Part shown: positions 45,842-54,720 of the stretch, one piece after another
Layout: every line of letters begins with the position of its first letter
How positions within the stretch are numbered: position 1 is the stretch's first letter
Source of the DNA: Ferruginibacter paludis
Lineage (GTDB): Bacteria > Bacteroidota > Bacteroidia > Chitinophagales > Chitinophagaceae
Assembly (NCBI RefSeq): GCF_030409685.1
Contig: NZ_JAUFQJ010000004.1
Location: 558,001 to 622,000, forward strand
Length of the DNA stretch: 64,000 nt
Reading direction: 5' to 3'
Translations under genes and position numbers: made by a program
Notes under the pieces: model-generated
Databases searched by the model: none
Seen by the model: the letters and a program-made list of their open reading frames with translations, nothing else
What the model was told of the DNA's origin: nothing

Positions 45842-48337
45842 TCAATTGAAAATATTTTTGCCTGCTACAGGTGCGGCCGGTGCCTGCAGACCAGAACTTA
45901 ATGAAGGGCGAAGCCCATTTTCCTGTATATCTTTTAATACTGCAGGCGTATTTTCCATTTCATCCACCAGCTGCATAATTTTATCCATATCCTGTTTAAA
46001 CAAACGCTTTTCATCCATCTGGTCCATTTCCTTCATAATTTTTTCAATATTGTTTTCCCGCTCTTTCATTTCTGAATAGTCATCCATTTTGTTAACTTCT
46101 TCCATCATTTTATCAAGCGATTTTTTAAATGCTTCCTGTCCGGCAATTTTTTGTTCCAGGGCCTTGATTTGTTCAATCACCTGTTCATATGCATCCAGCT
46201 CTTTTACTTTTTTCATCATCCTTTCCATCTCCTTCTTAAAAATATCTTTAGATGATTGCACATTATCACAACTGGAATGCATCATTTTTTTCAACAGGTC
46301 ATTGCTGATCATATCTTTTAGATTGGGCAGCGGCGTAAGTTCATCCAGCCCATCAGACGGTTTAGGGCGGTTATTGATTTTCTTCAACATATCCGTCAGC
46401 CTGTTATCGATGGCTCTATTAACGGCGGCGTCAGTTGGTACTGGTGTATTGCCATTTTTAGCATTGATTCTTTTAAGCGCACCCAGTAAACCATTGTCAA
46501 CCGCTTTATCAACATCCGCAGCCGATGGCGTCATAGTTCCATCGGCAGTCTTTGCGGTGAAGCTATTACCAGGCTCTGCAATGGAGTTATTGCCTGCACC
46601 ATAAGCAATGGATGCATTAGGCACTTTTACCGCAGGATTCTTTTTTACATCCAGGCTATTGTTATCAAAGTTTTTTACCGAATTGGACAATTGCTGCCAT
46701 TCGTTACCGGTAGGAATGCTTACCACTGCCGGGCAATAAAAGTTGGGCACCTCTGGCATTGGCACATCCATTTTACCGTCGCTGTTTTGCGAAACACAAC
46801 TTTTGGCGATGGCTTGCTGCGCACTGAGTGCATCACTGTAAAAACCTTTCAATGCGCCGGCCCAGCCAATACACTCCGATAGCACTGCATTTTTGGGATT
46901 GCCCGCTACATAACATGACCAGGTACAAAAAGCGTTCAGCCACATCCGGAATTCTTCTATGCGCTGTGCATGAAACGCTCTGACGCGAGGATTGGCATAT
47001 TGCAGAAATTCATTGTTCTTCCGGTCGAAATCAGGACATTTATCATCATTGTTCGATTTGTCCCGGATTTTTCGTTGTTCTTCAATGTCCTTTTGCAATG
47101 CTTCAGCTTGTTGTTGTTTTTCTTCGCTCCATTGCTTCATGTAATAAAATAATATTTTTTCCACAATCACGGCCGACTTGCTCATCATGTTCAAACCCTT
47201 GATCGTTTCTTCCCCCATAGTCTTCACAAATGCATCTTCCCCCTTTTCCGTGAGTTTATCCATTTCACGGCCTGCAGCATCCGCCATCGCCTTTATTTTA
47301 CCATCCAGCGTTTCAAGCATTTCCCCATAACTATTAATGATGCGGCTATCATTCTCATAGCCGTTTACATTGTCTGAAAAATCAGGAATTTTAATCCAGT
47401 CTTTGGGGAAATATTCATAAATGGTGATGGCCTTTTTGATTTTATCAAAATCAATTTTTTCTATTTTATCCTGGCCGTTATTGTTGTTGAGTAACTTTTC
47501 AGTAAAAGGATTGAGATTCGATTTCAACGATTCAACATAGGCATCATTGGCTTTGATAGGGTCGCCAAAAAGTTCTTCCATCAGGCCACCACAAAGCATT
47601 GCTTCTGTATTAGCGGGATTGATGCGTATCGCCATACCGGAGTAAATGCGTGCACTGTCTGTTTCGCCTAACCCCAGCCAGGCATAAGCCATATTGTTTA
47701 ACACAGTGGTGTTGGAAGGCATGTCATCCGCTAACTTATTCAAAACAGGGATCGCCTGTTCCGGATAACCATATTGCGTAAGCAACGCTGCCAGGTTGTT
47801 CTGCGCATTCAGGTTGCGTGCATCGGCCTGTACAGATTTTGCTGCGAGGGCCATTGCTGCCTGCGGGTGCCCCTGTAACATGCACAATACTGCTGCATTT
47901 TCCAGTTGTGCAGATGTACTTGCTTTTGCAATGACAGACCTGATGATCGCAATTTCAGCAGCATCGCCTTTAGCAATTAGTTTACTATAAAGGTTGCCGG
48001 CATAGGGAGCAATTTCTGTTGATGATAGTTTTTTCTTTGGCAGAACAGCAGCTTTTGTTACATCCCGTTTGGGCAGCAATTGTTTGTTGCTGCTAAAATC
48101 GGTATAGTCCGCTGTTTTGGCGTTTTGATCCATTAGCGTTGGCATGATGCCTCCCATCATCTTTTTCATTTGCGCTTTTTCTTCCGGGCTCATATCTTTC
48201 ATGGCGTCATCCATCAGCTTGTTCATATCCGGTTGCCCGGGCTGACTTTTTGTGGATTTAGCCTTTGGCCGTGGTTGTGCAAATGAAACCTCAAATACCA
48301 ATAACAGAATGCCACTAAGCAGCAAATATTTTTTCAT
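45842..48337 (-). CDS. Secreted TPR-repeat protein with coiled-coil tail, set 2
   Basis: The 831-residue protein has a signal peptide (residues 1-20, ending FA-Q), a Met-rich segment (about 38-75, KDMSPEEKAQMKKMMGG), TPR-like repeats (about 125-270, NLNAQNNLAALLTQYGYPEQAI), a helical middle (about 330-550), a low-complexity Asn/Pro/Ala region (about 590-680) and a Met/Glu/Lys-rich coiled coil (about 690-800). It is a paralogue of the 686-residue TPR protein of set 1; the tails differ. Location is periplasm or surface. A scaffold function is inferred from TPRs and coiled coil only. It is 78 bp downstream of the OmpA-domain gene and probably cotranscribed. Confidence 0.85.
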   Translation of the reverse strand: MKKYLLLSGILLLVFEVSFAQPRPKAKSTKSQPGQPDMNKLMDDAMKDMSPEEKAQMKKMMGGIMPTLMDQNAKTADYTDFSSNKQLLPKRDVTKAAVLPKKKLSSTEIAPYAGNLYSKLIAKGDAAEIAIIRSVIAKASTSAQLENAAVLCMLQGHPQAAMALAAKSVQADARNLNAQNNLAALLTQYGYPEQAIPVLNKLADDMPSNTTVLNNMAYAWLGLGETDSARIYSGMAIRINPANTEAMLCGGLMEELFGDPIKANDAYVESLKSNLNPFTEKLLNNNNGQDKIEKIDFDKIKKAITIYEYFPKDWIKIPDFSDNVNGYENDSRIINSYGEMLETLDGKIKAMADAAGREMDKLTEKGEDAFVKTMGEETIKGLNMMSKSAVIVEKILFYYMKQWSEEKQQQAEALQKDIEEQRKIRDKSNNDDKCPDFDRKNNEFLQYANPRVRAFHAQRIEEFRMWLNAFCTWSCYVAGNPKNAVLSECIGWAGALKGFYSDALSAQQAIAKSCVSQNSDGKMDVPMPEVPNFYCPAVVSIPTGNEWQQLSNSVKNFDNNSLDVKKNPAVKVPNASIAYGAGNNSIAEPGNSFTAKTADGTMTPSAADVDKAVDNGLLGALKRINAKNGNTPVPTDAAVNRAIDNRLTDMLKKINNRPKPSDGLDELTPLPNLKDMISNDLLKKMMHSSCDNVQSSKDIFKKEMERMMKKVKELDAYEQVIEQIKALEQKIAGQEAFKKSLDKMMEEVNKMDDYSEMKERENNIEKIMKEMDQMDEKRLFKQDMDKIMQLVDEMENTPAVLKDIQENGLRPSLSSGLQAPAAPVAGKNIFN

Positions 48338-48415
48338 AACAATGATTGATTAAATTATTCTACGACAATACAGGTCGTTGTATATAAAAGCAAGCACTCC
48401 CGAACAAAACCTCCA

Positions 48416-50323
48416 TCAATACACCGGGATATCCGTAAACGTGCCTTTCATTTCCCCGGCAAAACCATTGGTGAAAGTTTCCTGTTCTGCGTCACCAATT
48501 TTAACAGGCTTTAATCCTTCAATGGCATTGCCCATTACAAAATAACCGCTGGCTTTCCCATCCGCAATTTTTTCAATTACCAGCTTGCAATTTTCTGACG
48601 GAGCAGGCAGATGTCTTGCTAATGCAGCATCTACAAACTTCGACATATGCCCCTCGGCGATATAAGGTGAGAATGCTTTGATGTATGGTTTTTGAGCACT
48701 ACCATAATACAGCACGGCTTCTGTATTTGTAATGGCAGGATATTTTTTGGTGCCATACATGGGCTTTTTCTTATTGACTTCATCAAAAAAATAGCTATCC
48801 GTTTTCAGGTTTTCGCCTACTGGTTTAAAATGAATTTTTAAAAAATTCTCCTTACTGTTGCCTTCTTCTTTACTCGCCACCAGGGCATAACCGTTATCTT
48901 CCTTCATGATCTGTGTATAAGGTAAATTGACGCTGAGTACCTTACTTTGTAAGTGAAGACCATTTATTCCTGCGGCAGTACTGCCGGTACTTTTCGCAGC
49001 CGGAGTTTTGGCCGGTTCTTTTGCTGCGTTACCCGAAGTGGATACTACCCCTGCGGGCTTTTCATATTTGTCAGCTGCTGCATTAAAAATAAATTCTATC
49101 CGCCTGTTCTGGGCTTTGCCTTCGGCAGAATTGTTTCCGGCAATGGGTTGTGTTTCGCCGCGGCCTTCCGTAGTTAATTTACTTTCATCAATGCCGTATT
49201 CTTTTGTCAGAATGTCTTTTACTGTTTCGGCACGTTGTTGCGATAATTTCAGGTTAGATGCATCGTCGCCATCACTATCAGTATGTCCTATTATTTTCAC
49301 CGGGCTGGTAGCGTCTTTTATAACTTTACTTACATCCAGTAAAGCACCCATGCTTTCAGGTTTCATATTGGCTGTGCCGGTATAAAATAACAGGTTGCTG
49401 ATTAATTTTCCCTGCGCAAATTCAGCCCTTGTATCAGGTACTTCTTTTGCCACGCGGATATTGCTGAGGTAATAGTCTGACGGATCATTTACATGAAAAG
49501 CAAATGCCAGTTGGTTTGGCAAAAAAGCTTCATCCACTGCATTCATATCATACAGTTTCCTGGTGTTCCACCACATGCGGAAACGCTTACCCTGCACACA
49601 CATGCTGATATGCACCGGTACTGTATTGGTATAAGGCAGATTATCGGAAAATGCCTCTGATAATTTTGTACCCGATGAACTTGTATTTTCATCCCTGTAC
49701 AAACCAGTACGACAGTTTTTACCGCCATTATCTGTTTTGTTCCAGAATGAAATACAGTGAGCACCATTCAGGTTCAAATTTTTTTCATCGCTCACAATAT
49801 TTCCACCGGTATTCAGTAACATCATCCAGTAGTCATGCGACTGACCATTGTCTACCAGCAACAAATCAAACTCCACGGTAAAATTGTTACCCCAGCTTTG
49901 TACTTTGTTACGGCTTAACTGTACTGAACCCCGGGCATTCATTTTTAACCAGTTGCCTTCCAGCCCATCCAGTTTCACCAGTTCGGCCATGCTGCTGGTT
50001 ACCCAACCATTGGGTGTTTCGCCAATATTGTCCTGCGCAAAATTATCGAAGTACACAATTTTTTTACCGGGCACAAAATCAAATTTGCTGTACACTTTTA
50101 AATCGGGTGTACCACTGGTTGTTTTGGCTTCGGTGGATTTTTCATTACCTGCAGATGCAGTCGTGGAACTGGTTTCGGTAGGTCCGCTCGGTTTGTTTTC
50201 GGTTGGTTGATTGATTGTTTTATTGACCGCCTGCTCTGCTTTTTGCTTCAACTTTTTTAAAAATTGCGCCTGTGTTTGAAAAGCCGCTAACGTTAGCATT
50301 AGTACTGTAATAAAGATTTTCAT
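48416..50323 (-). CDS. OmpA-family protein with concanavalin-like module, set 2
   Basis: The 635-residue protein has a signal peptide (residues 1-19, ending TQA-Q), a low-complexity linker, a concanavalin/LamG-like sandwich (about 85-290, YFDNFAQDNIGETPNGWV), then an OmpA C-terminal peptidoglycan-binding domain (about 310-420) with IGHTDSDGDDASNLKLSQQRAE and QNRRIEF, which carry the expected Asp and Arg. A final domain (about 455-635) is unrecognised. It should tie the outer surface or outer membrane to peptidoglycan. It is the first gene of set 2 and divergent from the first kinase. The dyad operator upstream fits this gene's -7 element. Confidence 0.88.
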   Translation of the reverse strand: MKIFITVLMLTLAAFQTQAQFLKKLKQKAEQAVNKTINQPTENKPSGPTETSSTTASAGNEKSTEAKTTSGTPDLKVYSKFDFVPGKKIVYFDNFAQDNIGETPNGWVTSSMAELVKLDGLEGNWLKMNARGSVQLSRNKVQSWGNNFTVEFDLLLVDNGQSHDYWMMLLNTGGNIVSDEKNLNLNGAHCISFWNKTDNGGKNCRTGLYRDENTSSSGTKLSEAFSDNLPYTNTVPVHISMCVQGKRFRMWWNTRKLYDMNAVDEAFLPNQLAFAFHVNDPSDYYLSNIRVAKEVPDTRAEFAQGKLISNLLFYTGTANMKPESMGALLDVSKVIKDATSPVKIIGHTDSDGDDASNLKLSQQRAETVKDILTKEYGIDESKLTTEGRGETQPIAGNNSAEGKAQNRRIEFIFNAAADKYEKPAGVVSTSGNAAKEPAKTPAAKSTGSTAAGINGLHLQSKVLSVNLPYTQIMKEDNGYALVASKEEGNSKENFLKIHFKPVGENLKTDSYFFDEVNKKKPMYGTKKYPAITNTEAVLYYGSAQKPYIKAFSPYIAEGHMSKFVDAALARHLPAPSENCKLVIEKIADGKASGYFVMGNAIEGLKPVKIGDAEQETFTNGFAGEMKGTFTDIPVY

Positions 50324-50342
50324 CGTTTAAATTTTTATGATG

Positions 50343-50390
50343 TAAATATGGTACAGGATCATAGATGCACACATCATGTAAAAACAGGAT
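50343..50390 (-). promoter_or_regulatory. 18-bp dyad operator and -7 element upstream of set 2
   Basis: The plus strand at 50373-50390 reads ATCATGTAAAAACAGGAT. On the minus strand, after exactly 22 bp, comes CATATTTA (50343-50350). The predicted start near 50339 gives a leader of about 16 nt for the OmpA-family gene. Spacing fits the minus direction only; the divergent kinase has TTTATTTG at 50448-50455 with a badly diverged site at the expected distance. Confidence 0.7.
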
Positions 50391-50447
50391 TTTTTGCGCT
50401 TCGACAAAATCGCTGACAAAAAATCGTGATTTAAATCAGGTGTTTAG

Positions 50448-50455
50448 TTTATTTG
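50448..50455 (+). promoter_or_regulatory. Probable -7 element of the first TPR kinase gene
   Basis: TTTATTTG sits in TAGTTTATTTG, the same 11 bases as before the second kinase gene (52509-52519). It lies 27 bp before ATG 50482. This supports 50482 as the start and shows that the two kinase promoters were duplicated together with the genes. Confidence 0.45.
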
Positions 50456-50481
50456 TGCTACTTAAAACGCGTGTCCATTTT

Positions 50482-52446
50482 ATGAGATCCATTATTTCAC
50501 TGTTATTTGGCCTTATTCCTTTTTTAGGAATTGCCCAGAAAAATGAGTTTGACAGCATTTGCAACCTGATAAAAACTGAAAAAAATGATACCAACAAAGT
50601 AAGGTTGCTGGTACTCCTGGCAAATAAGGTAAAACAAAATGATACTACGGAGGCCTGGCAATGTGAAAAACAAATCGAATTATTGGCTGCTGCAAAAAAT
50701 AATGAATTTTTTCTTGCGCAGTCTTACTTTATATCTGCGTCCATTCAATTGTTCACCGCTCCATTCACTGCTGCCAGTAATTATGAAAAAGCCATCAACA
50801 TATTTTTACAATACCCTGATAATTCAAGGGCAAAAATATCCTTAGGTGCAGCCTATATTAATATGGGTATGTTTCATAGCAATAACAATGATTATACAAC
50901 TGCCATTGACTATTATCTAAAGTCAGAAGCTATTTACCTGAAAGAAAATCCTGCCCATAGTAACCTTGCCATACTATACAGCAATATTGCCCTCACTTTC
51001 GGCTTTCTTAATAAGTATGATGAAAGTATCGGGTACAGTCGTAAAGGGTTGGATTTTGCAAGAAAAAGTAAGGATAAGCAATACCTGCTAAATTCCTTGT
51101 ACGCGTATGCAAACAATTTAATCAATGCAAAAAGAGAAGAAGCGAAAGCCTTGTTATTGCTGGATTCTGCCCAGGCATTGGCACTTGAACTCAACAATAA
51201 ATCTACTTACTTTGACTGTGAATTTAATAAAGCCAGGTGCGCTTTTAATGGCGCAGCGTATCAAAAAGGCATTGAGCTGTATACCCATTGCCTTGCACTG
51301 GCAAGGGAAAATAATTTCATTGGAGCCATTGGTAATATGTTTATCAATATTGCAGCTGGTGAACTTGAACTAAAAAGAATAAAGCAAGCGGCTGCTCACC
51401 TGGATTCATCAGCAAAATATATTGATTTTGCTACCAACTCGAATGCAAAACAAATGTACTTCGAAAATTATGCAGCAGTTTTCAGGCAATTGGGCAATAC
51501 CGATAAAGCCTTTGCGTATAAGGACTCAGCAGACAATATCAGGGAATCATTGTACCAGGCAGACAATATCAGGCAAATTGAATTTACGCAGGCGAGGTAT
51601 AATTATGAAAGAAAGGAAAAAGAAGTCGTGCAACTTGAAGCCGGCAGAAAAATACAGGCGCTGGTCATTCACCAAAAAAACACCTTGAACTATATTGCAG
51701 TAGGTTTTGCCATTACCTTGTTGATGCTGTCACTGCTCGCTTATCGCAATTACCGGCAAAAACAAAAACTTCAACAACAGCGTATTGCAGAACTTGAAAC
51801 ACAGCAACAACTAACCGCCACAGAAGCGGTATTAAAGGGCGAAGAGCAGGAACGAACAAGACTGGCCAAAGACCTGCATGATGGGCTTGGTGGCATGTTG
51901 AGTGGTATAAAATATTCCTTTAATAGTATGAAGGGAAATTTAGTAATGACGCCCGAAACTAACAAAGCCTTTGAACGCAGCCTGGATATGCTGGATAGTT
52001 CTATACAAGAAATGCGCCGCGTAGCCCATAACATGATGCCCGAAACGTTGGTAAAATTTGGCCTGGATGCAGCTTTAAAAGATTTCTGCAGCGATATCAA
52101 CCAAAGCGGAGCGTTGCAGCTTAATTACCAATCCATCGGTTTAAACAATGTCCCTATTGATCAAACTACTGCCATTACTATTTACCGCATTGTACAGGAG
52201 CTTGTCAACAATACATTGAAGCATGCGGCTGCTTCAACCGCTATTGTACAGGTCACCAAATCAACCGGAGAATTATCTGTAACTGTTGAAGACGATGGTA
52301 AAGGGTTTGATGCAGCGATTTTAAACCAGGCAAAAGGAATTGGCTGGAGCAATATTCAAAACCGGGTTGACTTTTTAAAGGGAAAACTGGATATTCATTC
52401 GCAGCCGGGAAGAGGTACTTCTGTTTTGATTGAATTAAGTGTATAG
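50482..52446 (+). CDS. TPR sensor histidine kinase 1 (HisKA_3 type)
   Basis: I choose ATG 50482, where a signal-like hydrophobic start occurs (MRSIISLLFGLIPFLGIAQ). The 654-residue product has a periplasmic TPR region (about 25-380), one membrane span (about 402-424), a short coiled coil, then HisKA_3 with phospho-acceptor His466 (KDLHDGLGGMLSGIK) and HATPase with ELVNNTLKHAAA, DDGKGFD and GIGWSNI. This is the standard NarX/LytS-like kinase that pairs with NarL-type regulators. It is the first of three paralogous kinases ending in one regulator gene. The TPR part shows much less similarity to the other two than the kinase part does. Confidence 0.93.
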   Translation: MRSIISLLFGLIPFLGIAQKNEFDSICNLIKTEKNDTNKVRLLVLLANKVKQNDTTEAWQCEKQIELLAAAKNNEFFLAQSYFISASIQLFTAPFTAASNYEKAINIFLQYPDNSRAKISLGAAYINMGMFHSNNNDYTTAIDYYLKSEAIYLKENPAHSNLAILYSNIALTFGFLNKYDESIGYSRKGLDFARKSKDKQYLLNSLYAYANNLINAKREEAKALLLLDSAQALALELNNKSTYFDCEFNKARCAFNGAAYQKGIELYTHCLALARENNFIGAIGNMFINIAAGELELKRIKQAAAHLDSSAKYIDFATNSNAKQMYFENYAAVFRQLGNTDKAFAYKDSADNIRESLYQADNIRQIEFTQARYNYERKEKEVVQLEAGRKIQALVIHQKNTLNYIAVGFAITLLMLSLLAYRNYRQKQKLQQQRIAELETQQQLTATEAVLKGEEQERTRLAKDLHDGLGGMLSGIKYSFNSMKGNLVMTPETNKAFERSLDMLDSSIQEMRRVAHNMMPETLVKFGLDAALKDFCSDINQSGALQLNYQSIGLNNVPIDQTTAITIYRIVQELVNNTLKHAAASTAIVQVTKSTGELSVTVEDDGKGFDAAILNQAKGIGWSNIQNRVDFLKGKLDIHSQPGRGTSVLIELSV

Positions 52447-52471
52447 CATACTTTTTTCGTAGCAATACAAA

Positions 52472-52519
52472 ATCCTGTAAAAAGGGGAGTTAAATTGCGT
52501 GTTACTATTAGTTTATTTG
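52472..52519 (+). promoter_or_regulatory. 18-bp dyad operator and -7 element upstream of kinase 2
   Basis: Positions 52472-52489 read ATCCTGTAAAAAGGGGAG. After exactly 22 bp comes TTTATTTG (52512-52519), in the same TAGTTTATTTG context as before kinase 1. The predicted start near 52523 gives a 16-nt leader. This is the only clear copy of the dyad within the kinase operon and suggests feedback control. Confidence 0.72.
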
Positions 52520-52538
52520 CATAACTCCCATCAATAGT

Positions 52539-54476
52539 ATGATGCAAAAAACTATTTTATCAGCCGTATTTTTTATGATGCCTGTTGTGCATTTTGCCCA
52601 GCAGCATTCTGCGAAAGATAGCTTACTGCATTTATTGGCAACCACTAAAACTGATACAACAAAGGCCAATCTTTATTTTGCTGTAGCCGAACAATATGAA
52701 AATGCTACACCGGATTCTGCCAGGTACTATATTTCGCTTGGAAGTGAACTGAGCAAAAAAATAAGCTATAAAAAAGGCATACTGAAATCTTACCGGTTGC
52801 TTTCATACGTACTTTCCTACCAGTCAAAATTCGATTCGGTAATCTATTTTAATAAACTGGCGCTGGATATGGCGCGTGCTGATAAAGACTCTTTTAATAT
52901 CGGTGTATCATTGTTTAATATCGGTAGTACGTACCGGTTTATGTCGGAGCTGGATAGCGCCGTTCAATATATTTTAGCAGGTGCAAAAATTTTGGAGGGC
53001 AAAGGATACACCAATATTGAAAGTACCATCAATGATGGGTTGCAAGCGTTGTACTTGACCCTGGGCAAATATGACCTGTCCATTATGTATGGCGAAAAGG
53101 CGGTGGCCCTCGCACGGCAGGTAAATGACCAGGCACAACTGGCGAATGCGCTCACCAACCTAGGATTGTCCTATGCAGATCAACGCAAAACCGTAGAAGC
53201 AAAAAAATTATTTAACGAAGCGTTGACCGTAGCCAAAGCGAACAACAATAAATCAATTGAGGCGATGACACTGAATAACCTGAGTGATATCGCGATAAGA
53301 GAAAATGACTTTGAAAAATTAAAAATATATGGCGATAGAAGCACAGCGCTGGCCACCGAATTGCAGGATGACGGCACCTTGCTGGGGGCAAAATTATCAT
53401 TGGCAGTTTATTATTTAACCCGAAAAGAATACGACAAGGCAAAAACGTTGGCTGAAGAAGCCCTGGGTTTTGCACAAGCCCAAAACTTGCTGGAAGGAAA
53501 AGCCACCACCCTGCAAATGCTTTCGGCTATTGCGTTTGCCATGCAGGATTATAAAAAAGGTTTTCAATATTACTACGAGCGGGAGGATGCGCAGGCAAAA
53601 GCCTTCACAGAATCGATGCAACAAAAAGAAGCCAACCTCCGCATAAAATATGAAACCGAAAAAAAAGACAACCAGATAAAACTGCAACAGGCACAAATTC
53701 AAAAAAAGAATACGCTTAACTATTTATTGATTGGAAGCGCCGCGGCCCTGCTGGTGATTTCTTTACTCAGTTACCACACCTACAGGCAAAAGCAAAAATT
53801 ACAACAGCAACGCATTGCTGAACTGGAAACGCAACAACAACTCACCGCTACAGAAGCTGTACTAAAAGGCGAAGAGCAGGAAAGAACAAGACTGGCCAAA
53901 GACCTGCACGATGGTTTAGGCGGCATGCTGAGTGGCATAAAATTTTCAATGAACACTATGAAAGGAAACTTAATTATGACGCCTGATAATGCACAGGCTT
54001 TTGAACGCAGCATGGATATGCTGGATAGTTCTATAAAAGAAATGCGCAGGGTGGCCCACAACCTGATGCCCGAAGCGCTGGTAAAATTTGGCCTGGATAC
54101 AGCGTTGAAGGATTTTTGCAACAGCATCAATCAAACAGGGGCTTTAAAAGTGTCCTTTCAATCCATCGGGCTTGAGCATGAATTTATTGACCAAACAACC
54201 GCCATTACCGTTTACCGCATTATACAGGAACTGATTAACAATACCATTAAGCACGCCGCCGCAACACAGGCCATTGTACAATTAAGCAAAAGCAATGACA
54301 TGCTATCAGTTACCGTAGAAGATGACGGAAAAGGATTTGATACCACCATTTTAAAAGGCACCAAAGGCATTGGCTGGAGCAATATTCAAAGCCGGGTTGA
54401 TTTTATGAAAGGTAAGCTGGATGTGCAATCCGAACCGGGCAATGGCACTTCGGTAATGATTGAACTGGCTGTTTAA
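52539..54476 (+). CDS. TPR sensor histidine kinase 2 (HisKA_3 type)
   Basis: The 645-residue protein starts at MMQK or one codon later; the signal segment ends VHFAQ (about residue 21). TPR repeats span about 60-340 (NALTNLGLSYADQRKTVEAKKLF is a clear unit), the membrane span is about 392-414, and His457 lies in KDLHDGLGG. HATPase motifs ELINNTIKHAAA, DDGKGFD and GIGWSNIQSR are intact. From the membrane span on it is very similar to kinase 1 and nearly identical in long stretches to kinase 3, while the sensor parts differ. It has its own dyad-containing promoter. Confidence 0.93.
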   Translation: MMQKTILSAVFFMMPVVHFAQQHSAKDSLLHLLATTKTDTTKANLYFAVAEQYENATPDSARYYISLGSELSKKISYKKGILKSYRLLSYVLSYQSKFDSVIYFNKLALDMARADKDSFNIGVSLFNIGSTYRFMSELDSAVQYILAGAKILEGKGYTNIESTINDGLQALYLTLGKYDLSIMYGEKAVALARQVNDQAQLANALTNLGLSYADQRKTVEAKKLFNEALTVAKANNNKSIEAMTLNNLSDIAIRENDFEKLKIYGDRSTALATELQDDGTLLGAKLSLAVYYLTRKEYDKAKTLAEEALGFAQAQNLLEGKATTLQMLSAIAFAMQDYKKGFQYYYEREDAQAKAFTESMQQKEANLRIKYETEKKDNQIKLQQAQIQKKNTLNYLLIGSAAALLVISLLSYHTYRQKQKLQQQRIAELETQQQLTATEAVLKGEEQERTRLAKDLHDGLGGMLSGIKFSMNTMKGNLIMTPDNAQAFERSMDMLDSSIKEMRRVAHNLMPEALVKFGLDTALKDFCNSINQTGALKVSFQSIGLEHEFIDQTTAITVYRIIQELINNTIKHAAATQAIVQLSKSNDMLSVTVEDDGKGFDTTILKGTKGIGWSNIQSRVDFMKGKLDVQSEPGNGTSVMIELAV

Positions 54477-54635
54477 TTTTCATCGCCCGATCATCAAATC
54501 CCATAAAAATAGTGCACTGCCGTTCGGCCTGGTACATCCAAACCTACTTTCACCAGTATAGTTTCCCCTATTTAAATGGCCACTTAACTGCCCGTATTAA
54601 AATAAACTGTTTCTTTACTGTAAGGCTTATCACCT

Positions 54636-54643
54636 TACATTTG
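54636..54643 (+). promoter_or_regulatory. -7 element upstream of kinase 3
   Basis: TACATTTG is a full match to TAnnTTTG, 77 bp before the start codon at 54721. No dyad lies 22 bp upstream of it. A degenerate dyad-like sequence (ATCCCATAAAAATAGTGC) at 54498-54515 is too far away to fit the spacing seen elsewhere. Confidence 0.4.
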
Positions 54644-54720
54644 ATAACCATGCCGGCGCAGGACGTTCTTTTAATTTCAATAAAAACCAATGTCTTCTTT
54701 TTAAGAAACTATTTGCAACA

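Noticed and set aside
54498..54515. Possible sixth dyad (ATCCCATAAAAATAGTGC) before kinase 3
   Set aside because: The right arm is lost, and no -7 element lies 22 bp downstream; the likely -7 element is at 54636.
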